Positions 36,055 to 44,525 of a stretch of DNA of 64,000 nt are shown one piece after another (position 1 is the first letter of the stretch; each line of letters opens with the position of its first letter). The DNA comes from CAXMST01 sp963700785 (GTDB lineage Bacteria; Actinomycetota; Thermoleophilia; Solirubrobacterales; 70-9). The notes under the pieces are model-generated. The model searched no databases. It was not told the DNA's origin and worked only from the letters and a program-made list of their open reading frames with translations. Location of the stretch: assembly GCA_963700785.1 (NCBI GenBank), contig CAVOYZ010000005.1, positions 1 through 64,000 of the forward strand, in the 5' to 3' direction. The translations under genes were made by a program, and so were the position numbers.

Positions 36055-36072
36055 GTGTGACGACAATCACAC
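36055..36072. promoter_or_regulatory. CRP-type palindrome upstream of the M23 gene
   Basis: GTGTGACGACAATCACAC has perfect 6-bp arms and contains TGTGA-N6-TCACA. It lies about 60 bases before the riboswitch on the minus strand, in the 300-base gap between the M23 and small-membrane-protein genes, which otherwise holds nothing I recognise. It has the same form as the site at 18,686-18,703. Confidence 0.65.
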
Positions 36073-36122
36073 ACGGTTTCCTAACAAGGGATCGCCGCCA
36101 AGCGGCGACCGCCGCCGACCGC

Positions 36123-36398
36123 TTACGGGCGACGAACGCGCTCGAGCTGCTCCCGGGCCCGCTCCTTGCGGGTGTCCAGCTTGTGCTGGATGATCGAGAG
36201 CACCACCGGCAGGATCATGAACAGGGCGATCACGCCGAAGCCCCACATCGTGATCTCGAAGTCGGTGGGACGGCCGAGCAGACCCTCGCCGTCGGCCGCG
36301 CCCGCCGGTGGGGCCAGGACCAGCGCTGCGAGCCCGAGAGAGGCGAGCGCCAGGGCGGTCCGGCGGAGGAGCTGCGAGCCAGCTTGCATTAGCGGCAC
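36123..36398 (-). CDS. Small single/double-pass membrane protein
   Basis: A 91-residue frame: a signal-like N-terminus (MPLMQAGSQLLRRTALALASLGLAALVLAPPAGAADG), then a second transmembrane segment (FEITMWGFGVIALFMILPVVLSII) and a basic tail. No family recognised. It could be a small membrane accessory protein. It is divergent from uppP across 30 bp and upstream of the M23 transcript on the same strand. Confidence 0.65.
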   Translation of the reverse strand: MPLMQAGSQLLRRTALALASLGLAALVLAPPAGAADGEGLLGRPTDFEITMWGFGVIALFMILPVVLSIIQHKLDTRKERAREQLERVRRP

Positions 36399-36428
36399 TT
36401 TACCCGACTGGCTCTACCATCCGCCGCC

Positions 36429-37271
36429 ATGTCCGAGCTGGAAGCACTGCTGCTCGGGATCGTGCAGGGCCTGACCGAGTTCCTTCCGATCTCCTCCTCC
36501 GGCCACCTGATCCTCGTGCCCTGGCTGCAGGACTACGACTTCCTGCGGGACAACCCGGAGTTCAACAAGACCTTCGACGTCGCCCTCCACATCGGCACGC
36601 TCGCCGCGGTGCTCAGCTACTTCCGGCATGACGTGATCAAGATCTGGCAGGCGTTCACGCGCACGCTCCGCAGTCGCTCGATCGGTCGCGGTGACGAGCG
36701 GATCGCCTGGGTGATCATCGTCGGGACGATCCCGGCCGTGGTGGTCGGTGGGCTCACCGCCGACTTCATCGACAGGTCCCTCGGTGAGCCGTGGATGATC
36801 GCAGTCGAGTTGATCGTCGGCGGCCTGATTCTCGCCCACGCGGACCGCCGGCCCCAGGACAAGGACATGGACAGCGTCCGGCTCCGCTACGGCCTCTACA
36901 TCGGCCTCGCCCAGGTGATCGCGTTCGCGCCGGGCGCCTCCCGCTCCGGGGTGACGATCACGATGGGCCGCTACCTGCACCTGACTCGGGACACAGCGGC
37001 GCGGATCTCGTTTCTGATCGGCGTGCCGGCGATCGCCGGTGCCGGCGCGGTCAAGGGCTACGAGGCGATCAAGGACGGGCTGCCCGACGGTGTCGTCGGG
37101 CCGATGATCGTCGGCATGATCGCGGCGGCGGTCTCGGGCTATCTCGCGATCGCCGGCCTGCTGAGCTACGTGCGCAGCAACTCCTACGACGCGTTCGTCG
37201 TCTACCGGGTGGTGATCGGCGTCGGGATCCTGATCCTGATCGCCGAGGGCATCCGGCCGGCGACCTTCTGA
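36429..37271 (+). CDS. uppP: Undecaprenyl-diphosphatase
   Basis: A 280-residue multi-pass membrane enzyme that recycles undecaprenyl pyrophosphate for peptidoglycan and wall-polymer synthesis. The two BacA signatures are clear: IVQGLTEFLPISSSGHL near residues 11-27 and PGASRSGVTITMGRYL near residue 170. Eight or more helices are visible. The length matches the family. A GC hairpin after the stop separates it from a convergent MFS gene. Confidence 0.95.
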   Translation: MSELEALLLGIVQGLTEFLPISSSGHLILVPWLQDYDFLRDNPEFNKTFDVALHIGTLAAVLSYFRHDVIKIWQAFTRTLRSRSIGRGDERIAWVIIVGTIPAVVVGGLTADFIDRSLGEPWMIAVELIVGGLILAHADRRPQDKDMDSVRLRYGLYIGLAQVIAFAPGASRSGVTITMGRYLHLTRDTAARISFLIGVPAIAGAGAVKGYEAIKDGLPDGVVGPMIVGMIAAAVSGYLAIAGLLSYVRSNSYDAFVVYRVVIGVGILILIAEGIRPATF

Positions 37272-37288
37272 GCGGCCGGCCCGGCCGC
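37272..37288. terminator. Hairpin between uppP and MFS genes
   Basis: GCGGCCG / CGGCCGC makes a 7-bp stem with a GCC loop between the convergent uppP and MFS genes. No T-tract. Assigned by position. Confidence 0.5.
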
Positions 37289-37290
37289 GA

Positions 37291-38524
37291 TCAACCACGA
37301 CCGCCGGCGATCAGTCGTGCCTCCGGCGCCGCGCGCAGGCGCAGCATCGCGACGATGCCCAGCGCCGGCCCGGGCGCGAGCAGCACGAATGCCCAGCGCC
37401 ATGAGACCGTGTCCTCGACGAACGGCAGCAGCCAGATCGTCGCGACGGTCAGGGTGAATCCGAGCGCGAGCTGCAGGGTGAGCGCCGTGCCGACGTAGGC
37501 CTGGTCGGCGAGCTCGGTGACGATCGTCGAGAACTGGGCCGAGTCGGCGACCACGGTGAAGCCCCAGATCAGGCCGACGATCAGGACGACCACGGTCGGC
37601 TCGCCGAAGAACAGTCCGATCGACAGCGCGCAGGCCCCCGAGATCGCCATCATCAGCGCGGTGGTCCGGGTCCTGCCCCAGCGATCGCCGAGCATGCCCC
37701 CGACCCAACAGCCGACACCGCCGACGGCGATCACCGCGAAGGTCGCGAATGCGGCGGCCGAGCCCGAAGCCTGACCCCGCTCCTCGAGCGCGGCGCCGAA
37801 GAAGACCACGAACCACGCCCACATCGCGTACAGCTCCCACATGTGCCCGAAGTAGCCGAGGCTGGCGAGCTTTACGCCCCGGTTCGACAGCGCGCGCCGC
37901 GCCTGCCCCGGATCGAACCTCGCCCGCGGGAACGGGAACGGGCCGTCTGGGATCGTCGCCGCGATCAGGCCGCCCGCGAGCGTCAGGGCCGAGGTGACGA
38001 CGATCACCAACCGCCAGTCGAGTCCGCCGAGCCCGTTGATCAGATGCGGGAGGGCCGAGCCGACGGTCAGCGCGCCGACCAGGATCCCGAGCGCGGTGCC
38101 ACGGCCCTCGCGGTACCAGGTCGCCATCACCTTCAGCGCCGGGGGGTAGACCTGCGCCAGCGCCACCCCGGTCAGAAAGCGCAGTGGGAGCGCGCCGGCC
38201 GCGGCGCCGGCGAACACGATCAGGGCGTTGGCCAGAGCCGCGCCGATCGTCCCGGCGAGGATCACGCGCTGCGGCCTGAAGACGTCGGCGAGGTTGAGCA
38301 GCGCCGCCCCGAGCGCGCCGGCGACGAAGCCGAGTTGCACGGCGATCGTCAGCCAGGCTGCGGCACCGGTGCCGAGCCCCCACTCGGTGCGGAGCTGGGG
38401 GATCACCGCCGAGGCCGAGAACCAGGTCGACATCGAGAGGATCAGGGCGAGCGACGAGCAGCGCCAGCATCCGGCCTCTCCTGGCGGGCTTGACTGCGGG
38501 CTCCGGCTCTGGCACAGCAGCCAT
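37291..38524 (-). CDS. MFS transporter (one frameshift)
   Basis: ATG 38524 opens AAVPEPEPAVKPARRGRMLALLV, and after a one-base insertion near 38,454 the frame continues LALILSMSTWFSASAVIPQLR. The corrected protein is 410 residues with twelve expected helices. The loop between TM2 and TM3 is NLADVFRPQR, and the second half has the GDRWGRTRTT loop, as in MFS carriers. Closest general resemblance is to CynX/NimT-like exporters; the substrate is unknown. Confidence 0.88.
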
Positions 38525-38670
38525 TCTGACCCGATCGGAGCGGCCCGCGGTGCAAGCGGGCCGCTCCGGAAGAAAGTGGGGGCGCGCGACCCGGGGCAGG
38601 GAGTGGATCGCGCGCCGCACGAGAGAGGAGCTCGTGTGGTGGGCACTTTGACGCCGGCGCGGGCGGCCGT

Positions 38671-38709
38671 CGTGAAGATCCGGATACGTGGTTGTGAAGA
38701 ATCTGTGAA
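38671..38709 (-). promoter_or_regulatory. PHO-box-like repeats upstream of the regulator gene
   Basis: TGTGAA occurs at 38693-38698 and 38704-38709, exactly 11 bp apart, with CGTGAA in phase at 38671-38676. On the minus strand this reads TTCACA-N5-TTCACA, the same form as the site before pstS, and like the GTTCACC direct repeats of actinobacterial PhoP/RegX3 boxes. Binding is inferred. Confidence 0.6.
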
Positions 38710-38816
38710 ACGCGGCTCGGCGGCGGTTTCGCCGGCGTCAGGGCGGCTACCATGACCGTGGACGCAAGCTCCGAGAAGGCGCTTGTGACCAGAAAGAGCC
38801 CTACCGCCGGAAGCTC

Positions 38817-39611
38817 ATGAGCCCACAGCGTGGAACGATCAGGGTCGCGGTCATCGACCGGGACACAGCCTTTCTCAAGGTGCTCGGCAACCGGCTCGAC
38901 GCCGCCGGCTGGGAGTACCGGGTGCTGCCCGGAGGCGTTCCGGCCGACGAGCTGGTGGCGATGAAGCTGAACGCGCTGGTGGTCGATCTCACCGTACTCG
39001 GGCCCGAGGAGGGCTGGCGCTTTCTCGAACGGGTGTCGGGCATGCTCCCGGGCCTGGGGATCGTCGTCTGTGGGTCGAACTCGACCGTGGCCCAGCGGGT
39101 CCGCGGGCTGCGGCTCGGTGCCGACGACTGGGTGGCCAAGCCCTGCCATCCGGAGGAGGTGATGGCGCGGATCGAGGCCGTCGTTCGACGCCGTCGACGC
39201 GGGCTTGCCGAGCAGGAGCAGGGTCCCGTCGTGATCGGTGAGCTCGAGATCCGCCAGGACCAGTTCCAGGCATACGTGGCCGGTCGCACCCTCGACCTGA
39301 CCCGCCGCGAGTTCGAGCTGCTCAGCACCCTCGCGGGCGGCGCGGGCAGGGTGTTCGAGCGCGAGGAGATCTACCGCCGCGTCTGGGGCTACGAGATGGC
39401 CCACGGCGATCGCTCGGTTGACGTCTTCGTCCGCAAGCTCCGTTCGAAGATCGAGAAGGGCTCCCCCGGCTGGAGCTACATCCACACCCACTTCGGGATC
39501 GGCTACCGGTTCGAGCCCGAGCAGATCGGCAGTGACGGAGCGGCAATCGCCGCCACCGAGCCGGCCACCGAGCCAGAGGACGCCGCGCCGGCTCGCTCTG
39601 AAGCTGTCTAG
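38817..39611 (+). CDS. OmpR-family response regulator of the phosphate operon (PhoB/RegX3-like)
   Basis: A 264-residue regulator from ATG 38817. The receiver keeps phospho-acceptor Asp57 (ALVVDLTV) and Lys108 (WVAKPCHP), but its acid pocket is Asp14-Arg15-Asp16, with Arg where the second acid usually lies. The C-terminal winged helix is standard (LTRREFELLSTLAGG ... SVDVFVRKLRSKI, FGIGYRFEP). A disordered Ala/Glu tail follows. PHO-box-like repeats stand before it and before pstS, 180 bp downstream, so it is a likely PhoB/PhoP functional counterpart. No sensor kinase gene is adjacent. Confidence 0.9.
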   Translation: MSPQRGTIRVAVIDRDTAFLKVLGNRLDAAGWEYRVLPGGVPADELVAMKLNALVVDLTVLGPEEGWRFLERVSGMLPGLGIVVCGSNSTVAQRVRGLRLGADDWVAKPCHPEEVMARIEAVVRRRRRGLAEQEQGPVVIGELEIRQDQFQAYVAGRTLDLTRREFELLSTLAGGAGRVFEREEIYRRVWGYEMAHGDRSVDVFVRKLRSKIEKGSPGWSYIHTHFGIGYRFEPEQIGSDGAAIAATEPATEPEDAAPARSEAV

Positions 39612-39636
39612 AGCGCTGCTTCCCCGTGGCGCGGGG

Positions 39637-39653
39637 TTCACATCATCTTCACA
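39637..39653 (+). promoter_or_regulatory. PHO-box-like repeats upstream of pstS
   Basis: TTCACA at 39637-39642 and 39648-39653, 11 bp apart, lies about 140 bp before the pstS GTG. The arrangement GTTCACATCATCTTCACA resembles known PHO boxes (7-bp units, 11-bp period). A shared site form with the regulator promoter suggests one regulon. Confidence 0.65.
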
Positions 39654-39790
39654 ACGGCGCTACAGCCGCGTAACAAGCTGAAGTGCAGCGCTTGGGAGCC
39701 TTCAGTTGCCGTGCGAGGGGGGTTCCTCATGCGGGCAGCAGCCCGCACCGCACGCCAGCAACGTCCATCTACGCAAGGAGACAGACCAAA

Positions 39791-40762
39791 GTGACTACAC
39801 GCAAGTGGTTTTCGCTGGCCGTCGCCGGCGGCCTGCTCGCCCTTGGCGTCGCGGCCTGCGGCAGCGATGACAGCAGCAGTACGAGCGGCGGTGGCGGCGA
39901 CACGCCCTCCGGCCTTTCCGGCTCGATCGTGATCGACGGCTCGAGCACCGTCGGCCCGCTGACCAAGGCGGTGGCCGAGGAGTTCAACCGACAGAACCCC
40001 GACGTCGAGATCCAGGTCGGCGAGTCCGGCACCGGCGGCGGCTTCGAGAAGTTCTGCGTCGGCGAGACCGCGATCAACGACGCATCGCGTCAGATCGAGC
40101 CCGAGGAGGAGGACGCCTGCGCAAAGGACAACGTCGAGTACGAGGAGGTCCAGGTTGCCAACGACGCCCTGACTGTCGTCATCAACCCGCAGAACCCGGT
40201 CAGCTGCCTGTCGGTCGATCAGCTCGCCCAGATCTGGGGCCCGAAGGACCCGGTCGCCAGCTGGTCTGACGTGACCGATCTCGACGCCGAGTTCGGCGAC
40301 TCGATCTCGCGCTTCGGCCCGGGCACGGACTCCGGCACGTTCGACTACTTCACCGAGGCGGTCAACGGCGAGGAGGGCGTGCAGACCAAGGACTACAACG
40401 ATGTCGGCGAGCAGGACAACCTGACCGTGACCGGCGTCGAGGGTGAGGCAGGTGGCATCGGCTACTTCGGCTTCTCCTTCTTCGAGGCGAACCAGGGCTC
40501 GCTGAAGGCGGCCGCGATCGACGGTGGCGACGGTTGCGTCGCGCCCTCGGTCGAGACGGTTCAGGACGGGACCTACACGCCGCTTGCCCGCGGCCTGTAC
40601 ATCTACCCGTCGGGCCAGGCGCTGAAGGACGAGGCCACCAAGGCGTTCGTCGACTTCTACGTCGAGAATGCAAACCCGATCGGCGAGCAGATCGGCTTCA
40701 TCGGCCTGACCGATGCGCAGCTGACCGAGGCCCAGGACAAGGTCGACTCGCTGGCCGGCTAG
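39791..40762 (+). CDS. pstS: Phosphate-binding lipoprotein PstS
   Basis: A 323-residue lipoprotein from GTG 39791, preceded by AAGGAG. Signal and lipobox end in LGVAAC with Cys23. The phosphate-binding strand IVIDGSSTVGPLT and later GTGGGFEKFC, AINDASRQIEP and SGTFDYF are hallmark PstS pieces. It captures phosphate for the PstCAB transporter. PHO-box-like repeats are upstream; a GC palindrome separates it from pstC and may lower downstream transcription. Confidence 0.97.
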   Translation: MTTRKWFSLAVAGGLLALGVAACGSDDSSSTSGGGGDTPSGLSGSIVIDGSSTVGPLTKAVAEEFNRQNPDVEIQVGESGTGGGFEKFCVGETAINDASRQIEPEEEDACAKDNVEYEEVQVANDALTVVINPQNPVSCLSVDQLAQIWGPKDPVASWSDVTDLDAEFGDSISRFGPGTDSGTFDYFTEAVNGEEGVQTKDYNDVGEQDNLTVTGVEGEAGGIGYFGFSFFEANQGSLKAAAIDGGDGCVAPSVETVQDGTYTPLARGLYIYPSGQALKDEATKAFVDFYVENANPIGEQIGFIGLTDAQLTEAQDKVDSLAG

Positions 40763-40777
40763 ACCGGCCGGCCGGTC
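40762..40777. terminator. GC palindrome between pstS and pstC
   Basis: GACCGGCCGGCCGGTC is a perfect 16-bp palindrome in the 25-bp gap after pstS. It can form a short-loop hairpin and may act as a partial terminator so that the binding protein is made in excess over the permease. Function inferred. Confidence 0.4.
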
Positions 40778-40787
40778 ATCTGAACGG

Positions 40788-41765
40788 ATGATGGAAAGCT
40801 CGGGACAGATCGCAGCCTCCACGGCGCCGGCCCTCGACCGGCCGCGCCTGGAGGCTGCGAGCCCGCGCTACGGTGAGCGACTGATCTACTGGCTGCTGGC
40901 AGCGTGCGCCGGCATCTCGGTGCTGACCACGACCGCGATCGTCTTCTCGTTGCTGATTCCCACCGTCGAGTTCTTCGGCGAGGTCCCGGTCTCCGAGTTC
41001 CTCTTCGGCACCGACTGGGGCCCGACCTTCGAGCCGGCGAGCTTCGGCGTCCTGCCGATCGTGTTCGGGACGCTCTCGGTGACGCTCTGGGCGCTCGTCT
41101 TCGCGATCCCGATCGGGCTCGGCGCCGCCGTCTACCTCAGCGAGTACGCGAGTCCCCGCGTGCGGCGGATCGTCAAGCCGGTGCTCGAGATCCTCGCGGG
41201 CATCCCCACGGTCGCGCTCGGCTTCTTCGCGCTGGTCTTCATCACCCCGGTGATCCGGGACGTCTGGCCCGGCTTTCTCGGCCAGGAGCCCGGCATCTTC
41301 AGCGTTGCGGCCGCCGGCCTCGCGATCGGGCTGATGATCGTGCCGATCATCGCCTCCGTCTCCGAGGACGCGATGAGCGCGGTCCCCGGCGGCCTCCGCG
41401 AGGGTGCCTACGCACTCGGTGCGACGAGGGCGAGGGTCGCCACCAAGGTTGTCTTCCCGGCGGCGCTCTCGGGGGTTGTCGCCTCGATCATCCTCGCCGT
41501 CTCACGCGCGATCGGTGAGACGATGATCGTGCTGCTCGCCGCCGGCAACACGCCGAACCAGGACCTGCTGGAGAACTTCAACCCGGTCGTCTCGATCCAG
41601 GCGATGACCTCGTTCATCGGCAGCGTCGCCACCGGCGACATCGGCACCGGGACGATCACCTACAAGACCGTCTTCGCCGTCGCCGCGCTGCTGTTCTTGA
41701 TGACGCTCCTGATGAACCTGCTCTCGATCCGGCTCGTGCGCCGGTACCGAGAGGTCTACGAGTAG
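40788..41765 (+). CDS. pstC: Phosphate ABC transporter permease PstC
   Basis: A 325-residue permease. Its N-terminus carries MMESSGQIAASTAP before the first helix (LLAACAGISVLTTTAIVFSLL), followed by about five more. PstC landmarks include FEPASFGVLPIVFGTL, and the EAA loop VPGGLREGAYALGATRARVATKVVFP. It forms the channel with PstA. The stop is joined directly to the pstA ATG (TAGATG). Confidence 0.96.
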   Translation: MMESSGQIAASTAPALDRPRLEAASPRYGERLIYWLLAACAGISVLTTTAIVFSLLIPTVEFFGEVPVSEFLFGTDWGPTFEPASFGVLPIVFGTLSVTLWALVFAIPIGLGAAVYLSEYASPRVRRIVKPVLEILAGIPTVALGFFALVFITPVIRDVWPGFLGQEPGIFSVAAAGLAIGLMIVPIIASVSEDAMSAVPGGLREGAYALGATRARVATKVVFPAALSGVVASIILAVSRAIGETMIVLLAAGNTPNQDLLENFNPVVSIQAMTSFIGSVATGDIGTGTITYKTVFAVAALLFLMTLLMNLLSIRLVRRYREVYE

Positions 41766-42706
41766 ATGGCCCGCGAGGAGTACAGCCCGAGCACGGCGCG
41801 GGCGGCGATCGGGGTCGCGGGCGCCCGCGGCGTGACCGAGGAGATGCTCAGCGACCAACCTCGCGGCGACGTGATCCGCAATACGGTCTTCGGCGCGGTG
41901 CTGATGCTGGCGGTCTCGCTCGCTCTGGTCGGGCTCGGACTGCTGATCGCCGACAACCTGGTCGCGGGCTGGAGCCGGCTCAACCTCGATCTGATCACGC
42001 AGGGCACCTCGTCGCTGCCGGCCAACGCCGGCCTCCGCTCGGCGCTGATCGGCACGTTCTGGATCATGGTCTTCGTCGTCCTCTTCATCGTCCCGATCGG
42101 GATCGGCTCCGCGGTCTTCCTCGAGGAGTACGCGAGCGCCGAGAGCCGGTTGGCGCGAGCGGTCGAGCTGAACATCCAGAACCTCGCCGCGGTTCCATCG
42201 ATCATCTACGGCCTGCTCGGACTCGCCTTCGTCGCCCGGGCGCCGCTCAACCTCGGCTTCGTCGTGCTGACCGCCTCGATCACCCTGGCGCTGCTGGTCC
42301 TGCCGATCGTGATCCTCGTCGCCCGCGAGGCGATCCGGGCCGTGCCCCCATCGATCCGCGAGGGCTCGCTGGCGCTCGGCGCAACCCAGTGGCAGACGAT
42401 CCGCCATCAGGTGCTGCCGGCTGCGATTCCCGGGATCGCGACCGGCGTGATCCTCGCGCTCTCGCGGGCGATCGGTGAGACGGCGCCGCTGATTCCCCTC
42501 GGCGCCGCGACCTTCATCACCTTTGATCCGAGCGGCCCTTTTCCGGCTACACCGCTCTGCCGCTGCAGATCTTCGACTGGGCGAAGCAGCCCTCGGACGA
42601 GTTCCGGGTGCTCGCGGCAGCGGGAATCATCGTCATGCTCGCGTTTCTGATCGCGATGAACTCCTTCGCAATCTGGCTGAGAAACCGCTACGAGCAACGC
42701 TGGTAG
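41766..42706 (+). CDS. pstA: Phosphate ABC transporter permease PstA (one frameshift)
   Basis: Starts immediately after the pstC stop. The EAA loop is VPPSIREGSLALGATQWQTIRHQVLP. A one-base deletion near 42,545 breaks FDPSGP from FSGYTALPLQIFDWAKQPSDEFR. The corrected protein is 313 residues ending LRNRYEQRW, with the stop at 42704-42706 and the pstB RBS overlapping it. It is the second PstCA permease half. Because pst genes are otherwise intact, an error is more likely than a real lesion. Confidence 0.92.
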
Positions 42707-42715
42707 GAGAGTAAT

Positions 42716-43624
42716 GTGACGAAGTCGATGACCGACGAACAGCAACAGAGGCAGGGAGATCCGAATCGGGCGGACGGGCAGACCGCGGCCCACGCTGGGA
42801 TCGCGATCCGGACCGACTTCCAGAGTGGCGCCGGAGACGCCGCCAGGGAGAACGTCTTCGAGCTCCAGGACGTCTCCGTCTTCTACGCCGGCGTTCCGGC
42901 CGTCCAGGAGATCTCGATGGAGATCTACAAGAACGACGTCACCGCCCTGATCGGACCCTCCGGATGCGGCAAGAGCACCCTGATCCGCTGCCTGAACCGG
43001 ATGAACGATCTCGTGCCGATCGCCGAGGTCCGTGGTCATGTCCTCTACCACGACGAGGACCTCTACGGCCCGACCGTCGATCCGGTCCAGGTTCGGAAGC
43101 TGATCGGGATGGTGTTCCAGAAGCCGAATCCGTTCCCGAAGTCGATCTACGAGAACGTGGCCTTCGGTCCGAAGACGCTGAAGATGGAGGGTGACATGGA
43201 CGGGATCGTCGAGCGCGCGCTGCGGCGAGCCGCGCTGTGGGACGAGGTCAAGGACCGGCTCGACGACAACGCCTTCGGGATGTCGGGCGGCCAGCAGCAG
43301 CGACTCTGCATCGCCCGCTGTCTCGCCGTCGAGCCCGACGTGATCCTCATGGACGAGCCCTGCTCGGCTCTCGACCCGATCTCGACCGGCAAGATCGAGG
43401 ACCTGATGATGGAGCTGAAGAAGGACTTCTCGATCGTGATCGTGACCCACAACATGCAGCAGGCCGCGCGGGTCTCCGATCGGACCGCATTCCTGATGGT
43501 CGAGCTCGACGGCGACGAGGCAGACCGCTGGGGCCGGATCATCGAGTGTGCCGAGACCAAGAAGATCTTCACCAATCCGAGCGATCCGCGGACCGAGGAC
43601 TACGTCTCGGGGAAGGTCGGCTGA
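42716..43624 (+). CDS. pstB: Phosphate ABC transporter ATP-binding protein PstB
   Basis: A 302-residue ATPase. GTG 42716 follows TAGGAGAG closely; an ATG at 42728 would trim four residues. A 45-residue N-terminal extension rich in Gln/Asp precedes the canonical domain. Walker A is GPSGCGKST (80-88), the signature MSGGQQQRLCIARCLA, and Walker B ILMDEPCSALDP. The PstB-specific INKGRCL-type stretch reads LIRCLNRMNDLVP. It powers phosphate import. Confidence 0.97.
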   Translation: MTKSMTDEQQQRQGDPNRADGQTAAHAGIAIRTDFQSGAGDAARENVFELQDVSVFYAGVPAVQEISMEIYKNDVTALIGPSGCGKSTLIRCLNRMNDLVPIAEVRGHVLYHDEDLYGPTVDPVQVRKLIGMVFQKPNPFPKSIYENVAFGPKTLKMEGDMDGIVERALRRAALWDEVKDRLDDNAFGMSGGQQQRLCIARCLAVEPDVILMDEPCSALDPISTGKIEDLMMELKKDFSIVIVTHNMQQAARVSDRTAFLMVELDGDEADRWGRIIECAETKKIFTNPSDPRTEDYVSGKVG

Positions 43625-43628
43625 GGCG

Positions 43629-44333
43629 ATGGCGGAGAGCACCCGGCTGCGCTACCAGGCCGAGCTCGAAGAGCTCGAGCAGCGGGCGCTGGGAGGACTC
43701 GATCTCGTCATCGAGACGCTGAACCGCACGCTCGAGGCGGTCGAGCACTCCGACATCGAGCTTGCCGAGCAGGTGGTCGCCGACGACGACCGGATCGACG
43801 GTCGCTACCTCGAGGTGCACCAGTCGATCCTGGCGCTCCTGGCGACCCAGGGCCCGGTCGCCACCGACCTGCGCCTGATCTCGGCCCTGCTGCACCTGAT
43901 GAAGTCGGTCGAGCGGATGGGGGACCAGTGCGTGAACATCGCCAAGGTGATCCCGTTGACCGGTCACGAGCCCCCCTACGACGAGCAGATGCTCAACGAC
44001 ATCGTCACGATGGGCCGCCACGTGCGCTCGTTGATCGGCCAGGCGAAGGTCGCGTTCGGCTCACGCGATGTGGATCTCGCCCGCGACCTCGTGCGTCAGG
44101 ACGATGTCGTCGACGATCTCAACCGCCAGGTCTTCCACCGCGCGATCGCGATCGGCGACGACCACGACGTGCGCGAGTGGGCGACGACGATGCTCCTGGT
44201 CGCGAGGGCGCTCGAGCGGATGGGCGACAACGCCGTCGACATCGGTGAGCAGACGGCGTTCGTCGTCACCGGCCTGTTCCGCGAGTTCGAGGATGCCTCG
44301 CATCCCGAGGCAGTCGCGGGAGCCGGGGACTGA
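43629..44333 (+). CDS. phoU: Phosphate signalling protein PhoU
   Basis: A 234-residue protein from ATG 43629, 4 bp after pstB. It has the two-repeat, all-helical PhoU pattern: the first half VEHSDIELAEQVVADDDRIDGRYLEVHQSILALLA, the second DVDLARDLVRQDDVVDDLNRQVFHRAI, each with (E/D)xxxD metal-binding motifs, and SVERMGDQCVNIAK / ALERMGDNAVDIGEQ repeats. PhoU couples the Pst transporter to the sensor kinase and dampens the PHO response. Confidence 0.96.
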   Translation: MAESTRLRYQAELEELEQRALGGLDLVIETLNRTLEAVEHSDIELAEQVVADDDRIDGRYLEVHQSILALLATQGPVATDLRLISALLHLMKSVERMGDQCVNIAKVIPLTGHEPPYDEQMLNDIVTMGRHVRSLIGQAKVAFGSRDVDLARDLVRQDDVVDDLNRQVFHRAIAIGDDHDVREWATTMLLVARALERMGDNAVDIGEQTAFVVTGLFREFEDASHPEAVAGAGD

Positions 44334-44525
44334 GGCTCAGCCGGCGGCTCGGGGCGCGGCTTCCGCCGGTCGCTCGAGGAGACTCGTGGCGATGCCCGCC
44401 TCGCGTGGAAAGCCGTTGCTGCCGCGATGACGGCCTCCGGTGGAGCGGACGGATCGGTGCTGGCGGCCCGCCGAATCAAGCGGCGGTCCGGCGGTCCGCG
44501 TTCTGGGATGATGGTCCCCGGCCAC

